Shown: positions 1 to 7,339 of the stretch, in pieces
Layout of the letters: each line of letters starts with the position of its first letter
How positions within the stretch are numbered: position 1 is the first letter of the stretch
Assembly (NCBI RefSeq): GCF_000972385.1
Contig: NZ_JXTE01000046.1
Coordinates: forward strand, 6,800 to 70,799
Reading direction: 5' to 3'
DNA length: 64,000 nucleotides
DNA from: Streptomyces sp. WM6386
Lineage (GTDB): Bacteria > Actinomycetota > Actinomycetes > Streptomycetales > Streptomycetaceae
Translations under genes and position numbers: made by a program
Notes under the pieces: model-generated
What the model saw: the letters and a program-made list of their open reading frames with translations, nothing else
Told to the model about the DNA's origin: nothing
Databases searched by the model: none

Positions 1-338
1 AGGCGCGGGTGATGTCGATGGACCCGAGGCTGGAGCAGGCCGCCCAGGACCTCTACGCCGGCCCGTTCCAGACCTTCATCAGGGTCACCCTGCCGATCGC
101 CGCCCCCGGAATCGCGGCGGGTGCGCTGCTCGCCTTCGCGCTCTCCTTCGACGATTTCATCATCACCAATTTCAACGCGGGTTCGACCGTCACCTTCCCC
201 ATGTTCGTCTGGGGTTCGGCACAGCGCGGCACACCCGTTCAGATCAATGTGATCGGTACGGCCATGTTCCTGGTCGCCGTACTGCTCGTCCTGACCTCTA
301 TGGTCATCAGTAATCGCCGCAACAAGCAAAAGGCATGA
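1..338 (+). CDS. ABC transporter permease, PotC type (3' part only)
   Basis: The C-terminal 110 or so residues of a binding-protein-dependent permease of the spermidine/putrescine (PotC) type. The frame is open to base 1, so the gene begins before the window. The EAA loop that contacts the ATPase is visible as MDPRLEQAAQDL followed by GPFQTFIRVTLP. Two hydrophobic segments follow (around AGALLAFALSF and AMFLVAVLLVLTSMVIS) before a short basic tail. An amine-oxidase-like flavoprotein starts 29 bases downstream, which supports a polyamine or related amine as cargo. The substrate itself cannot be read from this fragment. Confidence 0.85.
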   Translation, partial: ARVMSMDPRLEQAAQDLYAGPFQTFIRVTLPIAAPGIAAGALLAFALSFDDFIITNFNAGSTVTFPMFVWGSAQRGTPVQINVIGTAMFLVAVLLVLTSMVISNRRNKQKA

Positions 339-367
339 CCGAAAAACCCTTGTAGGGAGTTGAAATC

Positions 368-1795
368 ATGGCCCCAAGCGCCATGAGTCGTGGCAGTGAC
401 CGGATGAAATCCCTTTCCGACGCCCAGCCGGTCCCGTACTGGCTGGACGACCCCGGCAAGCCCCACCCCGAACCCGCCCTCACCGGCGCCGAGACCTGCG
501 ACCTGCTGGTCGTCGGCGGTGGCTACAGCGGACTGTGGACCGCGCTCCTCGCCAAGGAGCGCGACCCGCAGCGGGACGTGGTCCTGCTGGAGGGCCGTGA
601 GGTGGGCTGGGCCGCCTCCGGCCGCAACGGCGGCTTCTGCGCCGCCTCCCTCACCCACGGTCTGGGCAACGGGCTGACCCGCTGGCCGGACGAGATCCAC
701 CGGCTGGAGGAGCTGGGCGCCCGCAATCTCGACGAGATCGAGAAGGCGGTCGCCCGCTACTCCCTCGACTGCGACTTCGAGCGCACCGGCGAGATCGACG
801 TCGCGACCGAGACGTACCAGGCGCGCGAACTGCGCGACTGGTACGAGGAGATGAAGCGCGCGGGCCTCGCCGAGGGCGTGGAGTTCCTGGACGCCGAGGC
901 GGTACGGGAACAAGTCGACTCACCGACGTTCCAGGCGGGCCTGTACGACCGCCGGGGCGTCGCCATGCTCAACCCGGCGAAGCTCGCCTGGGGCCTGAAG
1001 CGGGCCTGTGTGCAACTCGGCGTCCGCGTCCACGAGCACACCCCCGCCCTGACACTGAAGCCGTACGGCGCCGGGATGGCCGTACGCACCCCCTACGGCT
1101 CGGTCCGGGCCCGCAAGGTCGCGCTCGGCACCAACATCTTCCCGAACCTGGTCAAGCGGGTCCGCTCGTACACCGTCCCGGTCTACGACTACGCGCTGAT
1201 GACCGAGCCGCTGAGCGGCGAGCAGCTCGCGGCGATCGGCTGGAAGAACCGCCAGGGCCTCGGGGACAGCGCCAACCAGTTCCACTACTTCCGGCTGAGC
1301 GCCGACAACCGCATCCTGTGGGGCGGCTACGACGCGGTCCACCACTACGGCGGCCGGGTGCGCGCCGAGTACGACGACCGCCCGGAGACGTACGCCAAGC
1401 TCGCCGAGCACTTCTTCAGCTGCTTCCCGCAGCTCGAAGGCGTCCGCTTCACGCACGCGTGGGGCGGCGCGATCGACACCTGCTCGCGCTTCTCGGCGTT
1501 CTTCGGCACCGCACACCACGGGAACGTGGCCTACGCGGCCGGCTACACCGGACTCGGCGTCGGCGCGACCCGGTTCGGCGCGGACGTGATGCTGGACCTG
1601 CTGGACGGCGAGACCACGGAGCGGACCTCGCTGGAGATGGTCCGCAAGAAGCCACTGCCGTTCCCGCCCGAGCCGTTCGCGTGGACCGGCATCGCGCTGA
1701 CCAAGTGGTCGCTGGCACGGGCGGACGCGCACGGCGGGCGGCGCAATCTGTGGCTGAAGACGATGGACAGGCTGGGACTCGGCTTCGACAGCTGA
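368..1795 (+). CDS. FAD-dependent amine oxidoreductase (DAO family, PuuB-like)
   Basis: 475 residues, the normal length for this family. The Rossmann FAD-binding motif VVGGGYSGL lies near residue 47, followed by VVLLEGREVGWAASGRNGG, the arrangement seen in gamma-glutamylputrescine oxidases and sarcosine-oxidase relatives. The likely reaction is oxidative deamination of an amine to an aldehyde with release of ammonia and hydrogen peroxide, in the cytoplasm. The start at 368 has AGGGAG about 9 bases upstream. It sits directly behind a polyamine-type permease, and the window also holds a GabT-type aminotransferase and an aldehyde dehydrogenase, which could complete conversion to GABA and succinate. 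Family assignment is firm; the exact substrate is inferred from neighbours. Confidence 0.8.
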   Translation: MAPSAMSRGSDRMKSLSDAQPVPYWLDDPGKPHPEPALTGAETCDLLVVGGGYSGLWTALLAKERDPQRDVVLLEGREVGWAASGRNGGFCAASLTHGLGNGLTRWPDEIHRLEELGARNLDEIEKAVARYSLDCDFERTGEIDVATETYQARELRDWYEEMKRAGLAEGVEFLDAEAVREQVDSPTFQAGLYDRRGVAMLNPAKLAWGLKRACVQLGVRVHEHTPALTLKPYGAGMAVRTPYGSVRARKVALGTNIFPNLVKRVRSYTVPVYDYALMTEPLSGEQLAAIGWKNRQGLGDSANQFHYFRLSADNRILWGGYDAVHHYGGRVRAEYDDRPETYAKLAEHFFSCFPQLEGVRFTHAWGGAIDTCSRFSAFFGTAHHGNVAYAAGYTGLGVGATRFGADVMLDLLDGETTERTSLEMVRKKPLPFPPEPFAWTGIALTKWSLARADAHGGRRNLWLKTMDRLGLGFDS

Positions 1796-2020
1796 TCATT
1801 CGGAGGTCCGGCCCCGCTCGCTCGCCGGCGGGGCCGGCGGCTCCGGCTCCTGCCGTCCCGGCGACGCATCCTGACGCTGCCACGCGGCGTACAGCGTGGA
1901 CAGCCCGATCGCCACGGTGGACACCGCCTCCGGCTCGATCCCGGACAGGACAAGAACGACTCCGGTCACCAGGACCGCGAGGAAGACCACCAGGTCGGTT
2001 CGTCGTCGTGGGGTGTGCAT
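1796..2020 (-). CDS. small membrane protein, unknown function
   Basis: 74 residues starting MHTPRRRTD, with two hydrophobic segments (VVFLAVLVTGVVLVL and a weaker one around VAIGLSTLYAAW) and a Pro/Glu-rich cytoplasmic-looking tail. The internal ATG at 2020 is preferred over an upstream start at 2107 because GAGAGGG lies about 6 bases before it and the upstream extension looks non-coding. Its stop abuts the stop of the convergent oxidoreductase with no gap. It is divergent from the DnaA-like gene, sharing a promoter region of about 145 bases. I do not recognise a function. Confidence 0.55.
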   Translation of the reverse strand: MHTPRRRTDLVVFLAVLVTGVVLVLSGIEPEAVSTVAIGLSTLYAAWQRQDASPGRQEPEPPAPPASERGRTSE

Positions 2021-2164
2021 TGCTGCCCTCTCTGATCTGATCTCGTGCGAAGCTGCTCCCGTGGGGGAGGGACAACAGGCTGCGCCGGACGCGAAGTGTT
2101 GCGCCACGCGTCACAGTTGCCAGTTGTCGCAACGCTCGGTACGAGGGAGATCAGGGGGATCGGC

Positions 2165-4003
2165 ATGGGCAGTCTCGTGCCCTTGGCAGGCGATCTGCCG
2201 GACGAGGGGCGAGCGCTCGCGGAGGCGTTGCGCGGCCTGTTCGGCGGACTGGGCCTCAGCGTCCGCAGATACGCCACCCGGCGGCACCGGGATGCCGGTT
2301 CGGTGTCCCGGTTCCTCAACGGCAGCCGCGTACCGCCCTGGGAGTTCGTCAACGACCTGATCAGCGACGTGACCGAGCAGCAGGGTCAGCCGCCCACCCC
2401 CGAAGCCATGGAGCTGCTGCGCCGACTGCACCGCGAGGCCCTCGCCGAGAGCGGCTCCGCGTACGGCAGGGTCCAGCTCCTCGAGGACCAACTCGCCGAC
2501 GCCGACCGCCAGTCCATGGAGTCCACCAACCTGGTGCGAGCCCTGGAGAGGGCGTTGGTGAACGCGCAACACCGCGCCGCCGACCTGGAGTTGCAGCTCC
2601 GTCAGCTGCACGGCCGCCAGGACGACCGGATCGCCGAGAAGGACAAGTCCCTTCAGCTGTACGAGGATCAGGTGACCGCGCTGCTCAGGGAGCGGCAGAA
2701 CCTGCTGCGGGAGGTGGAGGCGCTCGGCGAGCAACTCCAGGACGCGCACGCCCGGCGGGCGCGGGCCGAGCACCGCTGCGAGGAACTGGAGCGGCAGCTG
2801 GTCGTGGCCGAGGAGCTGTGGGAGGAGGAGAGCGACGAGGCCGACGACCACTCGCCCACCCCCGGTGTCGGCACACCGGCGCAGGACGACGGCCCCGCCA
2901 CCGAGAACGGGCTCGACCCCCGGTACCGTCTCGAGGCCTTCGTCGCGGGTGACGCCAACCGCTTCGCGCACTCGGCCGCCACCGCCGTGGCAGAGGCCCC
3001 CGCCAAGCTGTACAACCCGCTGTTCGTCTACGGCACTTCGGCCATCGGCAAGACGCATCTGCTGCACGCGGTCGGGCAGCGTACGCGCCGTCTGCACCCG
3101 GACAAGCGCGTGTGTTACGTGACCGCGGAGGAGTTCGGCGACGAGTTCGCCCGGGCGGGCCAGGGCCGCGGCCTCGACCGATTCCGCCGTCGGTACCGGG
3201 GCGTGGACGTCCTCCTGCTCGACGACATCCAGTTCCTCGCGGACCGGCAGCCGTTGCGCGAGGAGTTCCTCCACACCTTCGACGCGCTGCACGCCGCGAA
3301 CAAGCAGATCGTGCTGTCCTCGGACCGTCCGCCCAAGCAGCTCACCGAACTAGGGGACCGGCTGCGCAACCGGCTGGAATCGGGGCTGATCACCCATGTC
3401 CAGGCCCCCGACCAGGAGGCGCGGATCGCGCTGCTGCGACACAAGGCGGAACGGGACGGGCTCGTCGCCGCGCCGGAGGTCCTGGAGTACATCGCCTCGC
3501 AGATCCAGCGCAACGTCCGCGAGCTCGAGGGCGCGTTGATCCGCGTGAGCGCCTTCGCGTCCCTGAACCGGCAGCCGATGGACGTGCCGTTGGCGGAGAA
3601 GGTCCTCAAGGACCTGGTCCCGGACCGCGTGCCGACACGGGAGGAGGACGTCGTGCACCTGATCATCGACGAGACCGCCCACTACTTCGGTGTCACCTCC
3701 GACGACCTGTGCGGAAGGAACCGCGGTCGTGCCATCGTGACGGCCCGCCAGATCGCCATGTACCTGTGTCGTGAGCTCACCGACGTGTCGACACCGAGGA
3801 TCGCCACCGTCTTCGGAGGGCGTGACCCGGGGACGGTCGAGCACGCGGATCGCAAGATCCGCCACCTGATGGCCCAGCGTCGCTCCGTCTACAACCAGAT
3901 GACGGAACTCACCACGCGTATCAAGGACGCCGGCGGCCTGAGTGTCGACCGGCCCGCCCTTCCCGCCCCCCATGTGATCCGGTTCACTCCAACGGGGTCG
4001 TGA
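2165..4003 (+). CDS. HTH / coiled-coil / DnaA-type AAA+ chimera
   Basis: 612 residues from ATG 2165, which has AGGGGGAT about 5 bases upstream; a start at 2045 would add 40 unlikely residues. Residues 1-70 resemble a Streptomyces XRE-like helix-turn-helix (LSVRRYATRR, SVSRFLNGSRVPP). Residues 85-222 are a long charged coiled coil. Residues 285-500 are a DnaA AAA+ core: Walker A GTSAIGKT (290-297), Walker B LLLDDIQF, sensor I VLSSDRPP, box VII LRNRLESG and sensor II RNVRELEGA. Residues 510-575 are the DnaA DNA-binding domain, but the signature normally GGRDHTT reads GGRDPGT (551-557). DnaA domains I and II are absent. It is therefore a DnaA paralogue, not the initiator. A role in replication control or as an ATP-dependent DNA-binding regulator is inference. 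Confidence 0.85.
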   Translation: MGSLVPLAGDLPDEGRALAEALRGLFGGLGLSVRRYATRRHRDAGSVSRFLNGSRVPPWEFVNDLISDVTEQQGQPPTPEAMELLRRLHREALAESGSAYGRVQLLEDQLADADRQSMESTNLVRALERALVNAQHRAADLELQLRQLHGRQDDRIAEKDKSLQLYEDQVTALLRERQNLLREVEALGEQLQDAHARRARAEHRCEELERQLVVAEELWEEESDEADDHSPTPGVGTPAQDDGPATENGLDPRYRLEAFVAGDANRFAHSAATAVAEAPAKLYNPLFVYGTSAIGKTHLLHAVGQRTRRLHPDKRVCYVTAEEFGDEFARAGQGRGLDRFRRRYRGVDVLLLDDIQFLADRQPLREEFLHTFDALHAANKQIVLSSDRPPKQLTELGDRLRNRLESGLITHVQAPDQEARIALLRHKAERDGLVAAPEVLEYIASQIQRNVRELEGALIRVSAFASLNRQPMDVPLAEKVLKDLVPDRVPTREEDVVHLIIDETAHYFGVTSDDLCGRNRGRAIVTARQIAMYLCRELTDVSTPRIATVFGGRDPGTVEHADRKIRHLMAQRRSVYNQMTELTTRIKDAGGLSVDRPALPAPHVIRFTPTGS

Positions 4004-4043
4004 AACCCGCGTAATGCCTGCCCGGAACCCCCCTCTCCCTGGT

Positions 4044-4060
4044 GGACGCGATCCGCGTCC
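4044..4060 (+). other. short hairpin between the DnaA-like gene and the next gene
   Basis: GGACGCG-atc-CGCGTCC forms a perfect 7-bp stem with a 3-base loop in the 81-base gap. It ends 24 bases before the downstream ATG, so it could weaken read-through or affect translation. There is no T-run. Confidence 0.4.
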
Positions 4061-4084
4061 GCGAAGGAACAGGGAGGTCTTCTC

Positions 4085-4537
4085 ATGACTGGGGCGAAGA
4101 CGGCGGTCGAGTGGCTGGCATCGGTGGCACCGGATCCCGAAGCCTGCCGCTGGGAGTGGGAGCGCAATCCCCTCGGGGTCGCGCTGCTGCCCGCCGGCAA
4201 GGCCTGGGACGTACTCATCCTGCCGGGTGAGCTCGGTTATCCCACGCTCGACGTCCTCACCCGCATCATCGACCAGCCCGGCCCGGTGCTGGTCGACTTC
4301 GGCGACGCCCGGATGGGCTTCCTCGTGCCGCCCGGTACCGCCGCACGCTGGGTCGGCACGGGCATCCGCACGGCTGGCGCCGGCACCTGGATCGTGGTGC
4401 CGTACCCGGGACGCTCCACCGGTGGCGTCCGCTGGCTGGTCCCCCCGGACGGTTCCGGCACCCTCACCGACCCGGCACTCCTCGAACTGGCGATGCACGA
4501 GGCGGCGGCGGGTCTGGCCACGGAGAGGGACGGGTAG
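4085..4537 (+). CDS. conserved hypothetical protein
   Basis: 150 residues, starting at ATG 4085 with AGGGAGG about 7 bases upstream. It is soluble, with no signal peptide or membrane segment. A central stretch (LVDFGDARMGFLVPPGT, then GTWIVVPYPGRSTGG) has the alternating strand pattern of a compact alpha/beta protein, and it ends in a helix. The composition is typical of a native Streptomyces gene. It lies 81 bases behind the DnaA-like gene on the same strand and could be co-transcribed with it. A faint resemblance to primase/polymerase N-terminal domains crossed my mind but I cannot support it. Function unknown. Confidence 0.7.
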   Translation: MTGAKTAVEWLASVAPDPEACRWEWERNPLGVALLPAGKAWDVLILPGELGYPTLDVLTRIIDQPGPVLVDFGDARMGFLVPPGTAARWVGTGIRTAGAGTWIVVPYPGRSTGGVRWLVPPDGSGTLTDPALLELAMHEAAAGLATERDG

Positions 4538-4647
4538 CCGGCCGTGGGAGGCCTGGACAACTGAATTGATCTGGACCACGTAGGGCGCGCTCCACCCCTC
4601 CGATTCCCCCAGTTCCGGAGGCACTCGTGGATCGCTCCAGACCTTTC

Positions 4648-4669
4648 GTCGGCCGCCCGTGCGGCCGAC
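4648..4669. terminator. bidirectional hairpin terminator
   Basis: GTCGGCCGC-ccgt-GCGGCCGAC, a perfect 9-bp stem between two convergent genes (ends 4537 and 4738). Nothing else was recognised in the 200-base gap. Confidence 0.55.
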
Positions 4670-4737
4670 TGCACGCATGCCCGGTACGTGCCGCGCCCGA
4701 GACGGGCAAGGTCATCGGGATCGACCGGGCGTGACCA

Positions 4738-5580
4738 TCACAGCCGCTCTGTCCGACGGCTGCCTCGACTGACCGCCAGGACGTAACCGGTGAGCAGGAC
4801 CGTGGAGAGGCACCAACTGGCCACGACGTCCAGTGGCCAGTGGTAGCCGCGGCGGATCAGTCCGTAGGAGACGCCGAGGACGAGGGCGCCGTAGAGGAAC
4901 ACGATCGTGCGGCGAACCCAGATGGTGCGCGGCCAGGGGAGCAGGAGCAGGGTCGCGGCGCCGTAGGCGACGGCCGCCGTGGCCGTGTGGCCGGACGGGT
5001 AGTAGCCGGTGGCCGGTGGTACGACCGGGGTGCCAGGGCGGTCGGTCAGTTCCTTGATCGGGACGATCAGGGCGGGGACCAGGGCCATCAGCAGTGCGGC
5101 ACCGGCGGACGGCTGCCACCAGCGGTCTGTACCGATGCGCCGGGCCCGCCAGGCCGCGTATCCGAGCGCAAGGGCCAGGACCGGGACCGCGACCTGGACA
5201 TTGCCGAGGTCGGCGAGGAGTTCCGAGGTGCGGTCGGGGTGGACCAGGGCGCGGCTGACGCGTTCGTCCAGGCGCACCAAAGGGCCGCCCTCGACGATCT
5301 GCCAGGTGATCAGCGCGAAGAGGACGGCCGGAAAGCCGAGAAGAAGGAAGAGAAAGAAGGAGGTCGGCCACCCCGGAACAGGGGGGGTGGTTCCGGGGTG
5401 GCCGTCCGGACCGGATCGTCGCGCGCCCCGGGGGGTTTGGGGCGGGCGACCGTCCGATCGGTGAGGAGATCCGGAGCCGGAGGCTCCGGTTGTGTGCGCG
5501 AGGGCACGACCAGGTCGAAGCTGGGGAGGCCCCGGCCTGATGTCGCCCACAGTCCCCTGTGGGCGGGGTGTATCTCTCAT
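4738..5580 (-). CDS. PAP2-family membrane phosphatase
   Basis: An integral membrane phosphatase of the PAP2 (type 2 phosphatidic acid phosphatase) family, which removes phosphate from lipid phosphates such as phosphatidic acid or undecaprenyl pyrophosphate. All three active-site blocks are present: KELTDRPGTP, YYPSGH and SYGLIRRGYHWPLD. About six hydrophobic helices begin with SFFLFLLLGFPAVLFALITW. The start is uncertain: ATG 5580 gives 280 residues with a Pro/Gly-rich leader of about 70 residues and no ribosome site, perhaps leaderless; the membrane part alone starts near 5375. A 7-bp inverted repeat (CCCACAG/CTGTGGG) near 5550 lies within the leader. The 190 bases before gabT hold only a GC-rich palindrome (GGGGCGCGCCCC). 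Confidence 0.75.
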   Translation of the reverse strand: MRDTPRPQGTVGDIRPGPPQLRPGRALAHTTGASGSGSPHRSDGRPPQTPRGARRSGPDGHPGTTPPVPGWPTSFFLFLLLGFPAVLFALITWQIVEGGPLVRLDERVSRALVHPDRTSELLADLGNVQVAVPVLALALGYAAWRARRIGTDRWWQPSAGAALLMALVPALIVPIKELTDRPGTPVVPPATGYYPSGHTATAAVAYGAATLLLLPWPRTIWVRRTIVFLYGALVLGVSYGLIRRGYHWPLDVVASWCLSTVLLTGYVLAVSRGSRRTERL

Positions 5581-5771
5581 CTGGGTAGAACCTACGACAG
5601 CCGGTGGGGCTGCGACAGCCGGAATCGCGTCCTGACAGAGACCCCGCACACGTTCTTCACACGCTCTGACGGCGGCCGCCCCAGACCCGGAATCCGCTGT
5701 GGATCCGGGGCTGGGGCGGGTGTGACGGGTGTGACCTGGGGCGGGGCGCGCCCCGTGTTCTTCCTGGGGCG

Positions 5772-7106
5772 TCAGACGCGTGCGAAGGCCTGCTCGATGA
5801 TGTCGAGGCCCTCGTTGAGGAGGTCCTCGCCGATGACCAGGGGCGGCAGGAAACGCAGCACGTTGCCGTAGGTGCCACAGGTCAGGACCAGCAGGCCCTC
5901 CTGGTGGCAGGCCTTGGCGAGGGCGGCGGTCGCCTCCGGGTTGGGCTCCTTGGTGGCGCGGTCCTTGACGAGCTCGATGGCGATCATCGCGCCCCGGCCG
6001 CGGACGTCGCCGATGATGTCGAACTTCTCGGCCATCGCGGTGAGACGGGCCTTCATCGTGGCCTCGATGTTCTTCGCCCTGGCGTTGAGGTCGAGCTCCT
6101 TCATCGTCTCGATCGAGCCGAGCGCACCGGCACACGCCACCGGGTTGCCGCCGTAGGTACCGCCCAGGCCACCGGAGTGCGCGGCGTCCATGATCTCGGC
6201 GCGGCCGGTCACGGCGGCGAGCGGCAGACCGCCCGCGATGCCCTTGGCGGTGGTGATCAGGTCCGGGACGATGCCCTCGTCCTCGCACGCGAACCACTGG
6301 CCGGTACGGCAGAAGCCGGACTGGATCTCGTCGGCGACGAAGACGATGCCGTTGTCCTTCGCGAACTTGCTGAGCGCCGGCAGGAAGCCCTTGGCCGGCT
6401 CGATGAAGCCGCCCTCGCCGAGCACGGGCTCGATGATGATCGCGGCGACGTTGTCCGGCCCGACCTGCTTGGTGATCTGGTCGATGGCCTGCGCGGCGGC
6501 CTCGGGACCGGCGTTCTCCGGACCGGTCGGCCAGCGGTAGCCGTAGGCGACCGGAACGCGGTAGACCTCGGGCGCGAAGGGGCCGAAGCCGTGCTTGTAC
6601 GGCATGTTCTTCGCGGTCAGCGCCATCGTGAGGTTCGTACGGCCGTGATAGCCGTGGTCGAAGACGACGACCGCCTGCCGCTTGGTGTACGCGCGGGCGA
6701 TCTTGACGGCGTTCTCGACGGCCTCGGCACCGCTGTTGAACAGCGCGGACTTTTTGGCGTGGTCACCCGGCGTGAGCTCGGCGAGGGCCTCGGCGACCTC
6801 GACGTAGCCCTCGTACGGCGTGACCATGAAACAGGTGTGGGTGAAGTCGGCGAGCTGGGCTGCGGCCCGGCGTACGACGGCCTCGGCGGAGGCGCCGACG
6901 CTCGTCACGGCGATGCCGGAACCGAAGTCGATCAGGCGGTTGCCGTCGACGTCCTCGATGATGCCGCCGCCCGCCCGCGCGGTGAACACGGGCAGCACCG
7001 AGCCCACGCCCTGCGCGACCGCGGCGACGCGGCGGGCCTGCAGCTCCTGCGACTTCGGGCCGGGGATGGCGGTGACGATCCGGCGCTCCTGCGGAAGTGC
7101 GCTCAT
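5772..7106 (-). CDS. gabT: 4-aminobutyrate (GABA) aminotransferase
   Basis: 444 residues, a class III PLP-dependent aminotransferase. The lysine that binds PLP is in TTAKGIAGGLP (Lys288), and the preceding cofactor site reads FVADEIQSGFCRTG. Start ATG 7106 has AGGAG 6 bases upstream. The enzyme moves the amino group of GABA or a similar omega-amino acid to 2-oxoglutarate, giving succinate semialdehyde. It fits with the upstream amine oxidase and the aldehyde dehydrogenase at 11799 as steps in polyamine or GABA breakdown. The neighbouring PucR-type regulator is a plausible controller. Omega-amino acid specificity is inferred from family and neighbours. Confidence 0.88.
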   Translation of the reverse strand: MSALPQERRIVTAIPGPKSQELQARRVAAVAQGVGSVLPVFTARAGGGIIEDVDGNRLIDFGSGIAVTSVGASAEAVVRRAAAQLADFTHTCFMVTPYEGYVEVAEALAELTPGDHAKKSALFNSGAEAVENAVKIARAYTKRQAVVVFDHGYHGRTNLTMALTAKNMPYKHGFGPFAPEVYRVPVAYGYRWPTGPENAGPEAAAQAIDQITKQVGPDNVAAIIIEPVLGEGGFIEPAKGFLPALSKFAKDNGIVFVADEIQSGFCRTGQWFACEDEGIVPDLITTAKGIAGGLPLAAVTGRAEIMDAAHSGGLGGTYGGNPVACAGALGSIETMKELDLNARAKNIEATMKARLTAMAEKFDIIGDVRGRGAMIAIELVKDRATKEPNPEATAALAKACHQEGLLVLTCGTYGNVLRFLPPLVIGEDLLNEGLDIIEQAFARV

Positions 7107-7339
7107 GAGGGGCTCCTGGGGGTGTTGCGAACGGGGTCTTTGCGGACGCTTCTCTTCTTTTCTCGCAGGCTAGGACGGAGGACGGGGGGTGGGCATGCTC
7201 CATGTGGGCGTTGTCCGGGGGGCGGGTTTGTCCGTGGTGGACATAGCGAGGGTGCGCGGACCCCGTACGTCCGCTCCTCGGACGTCGGCCGCGTAAGCGG
7301 TGAACTCCCCTTGCGGGGGCGTTAGATTGACGGCTGACG

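Noticed and set aside
2045..2164. Forty extra N-terminal residues on the DnaA-like protein
   Set aside because: No ribosome site, composition unlike protein, and a good site before ATG 2165.
2165..4003. The main replication initiator dnaA and oriC
   Set aside because: No DnaA-box cluster, dnaN or rpmH nearby, and domain I is missing.
4042..4230. Short reading frame overlapping the hypothetical gene at 4085
   Set aside because: Shadow frame with no start signal.
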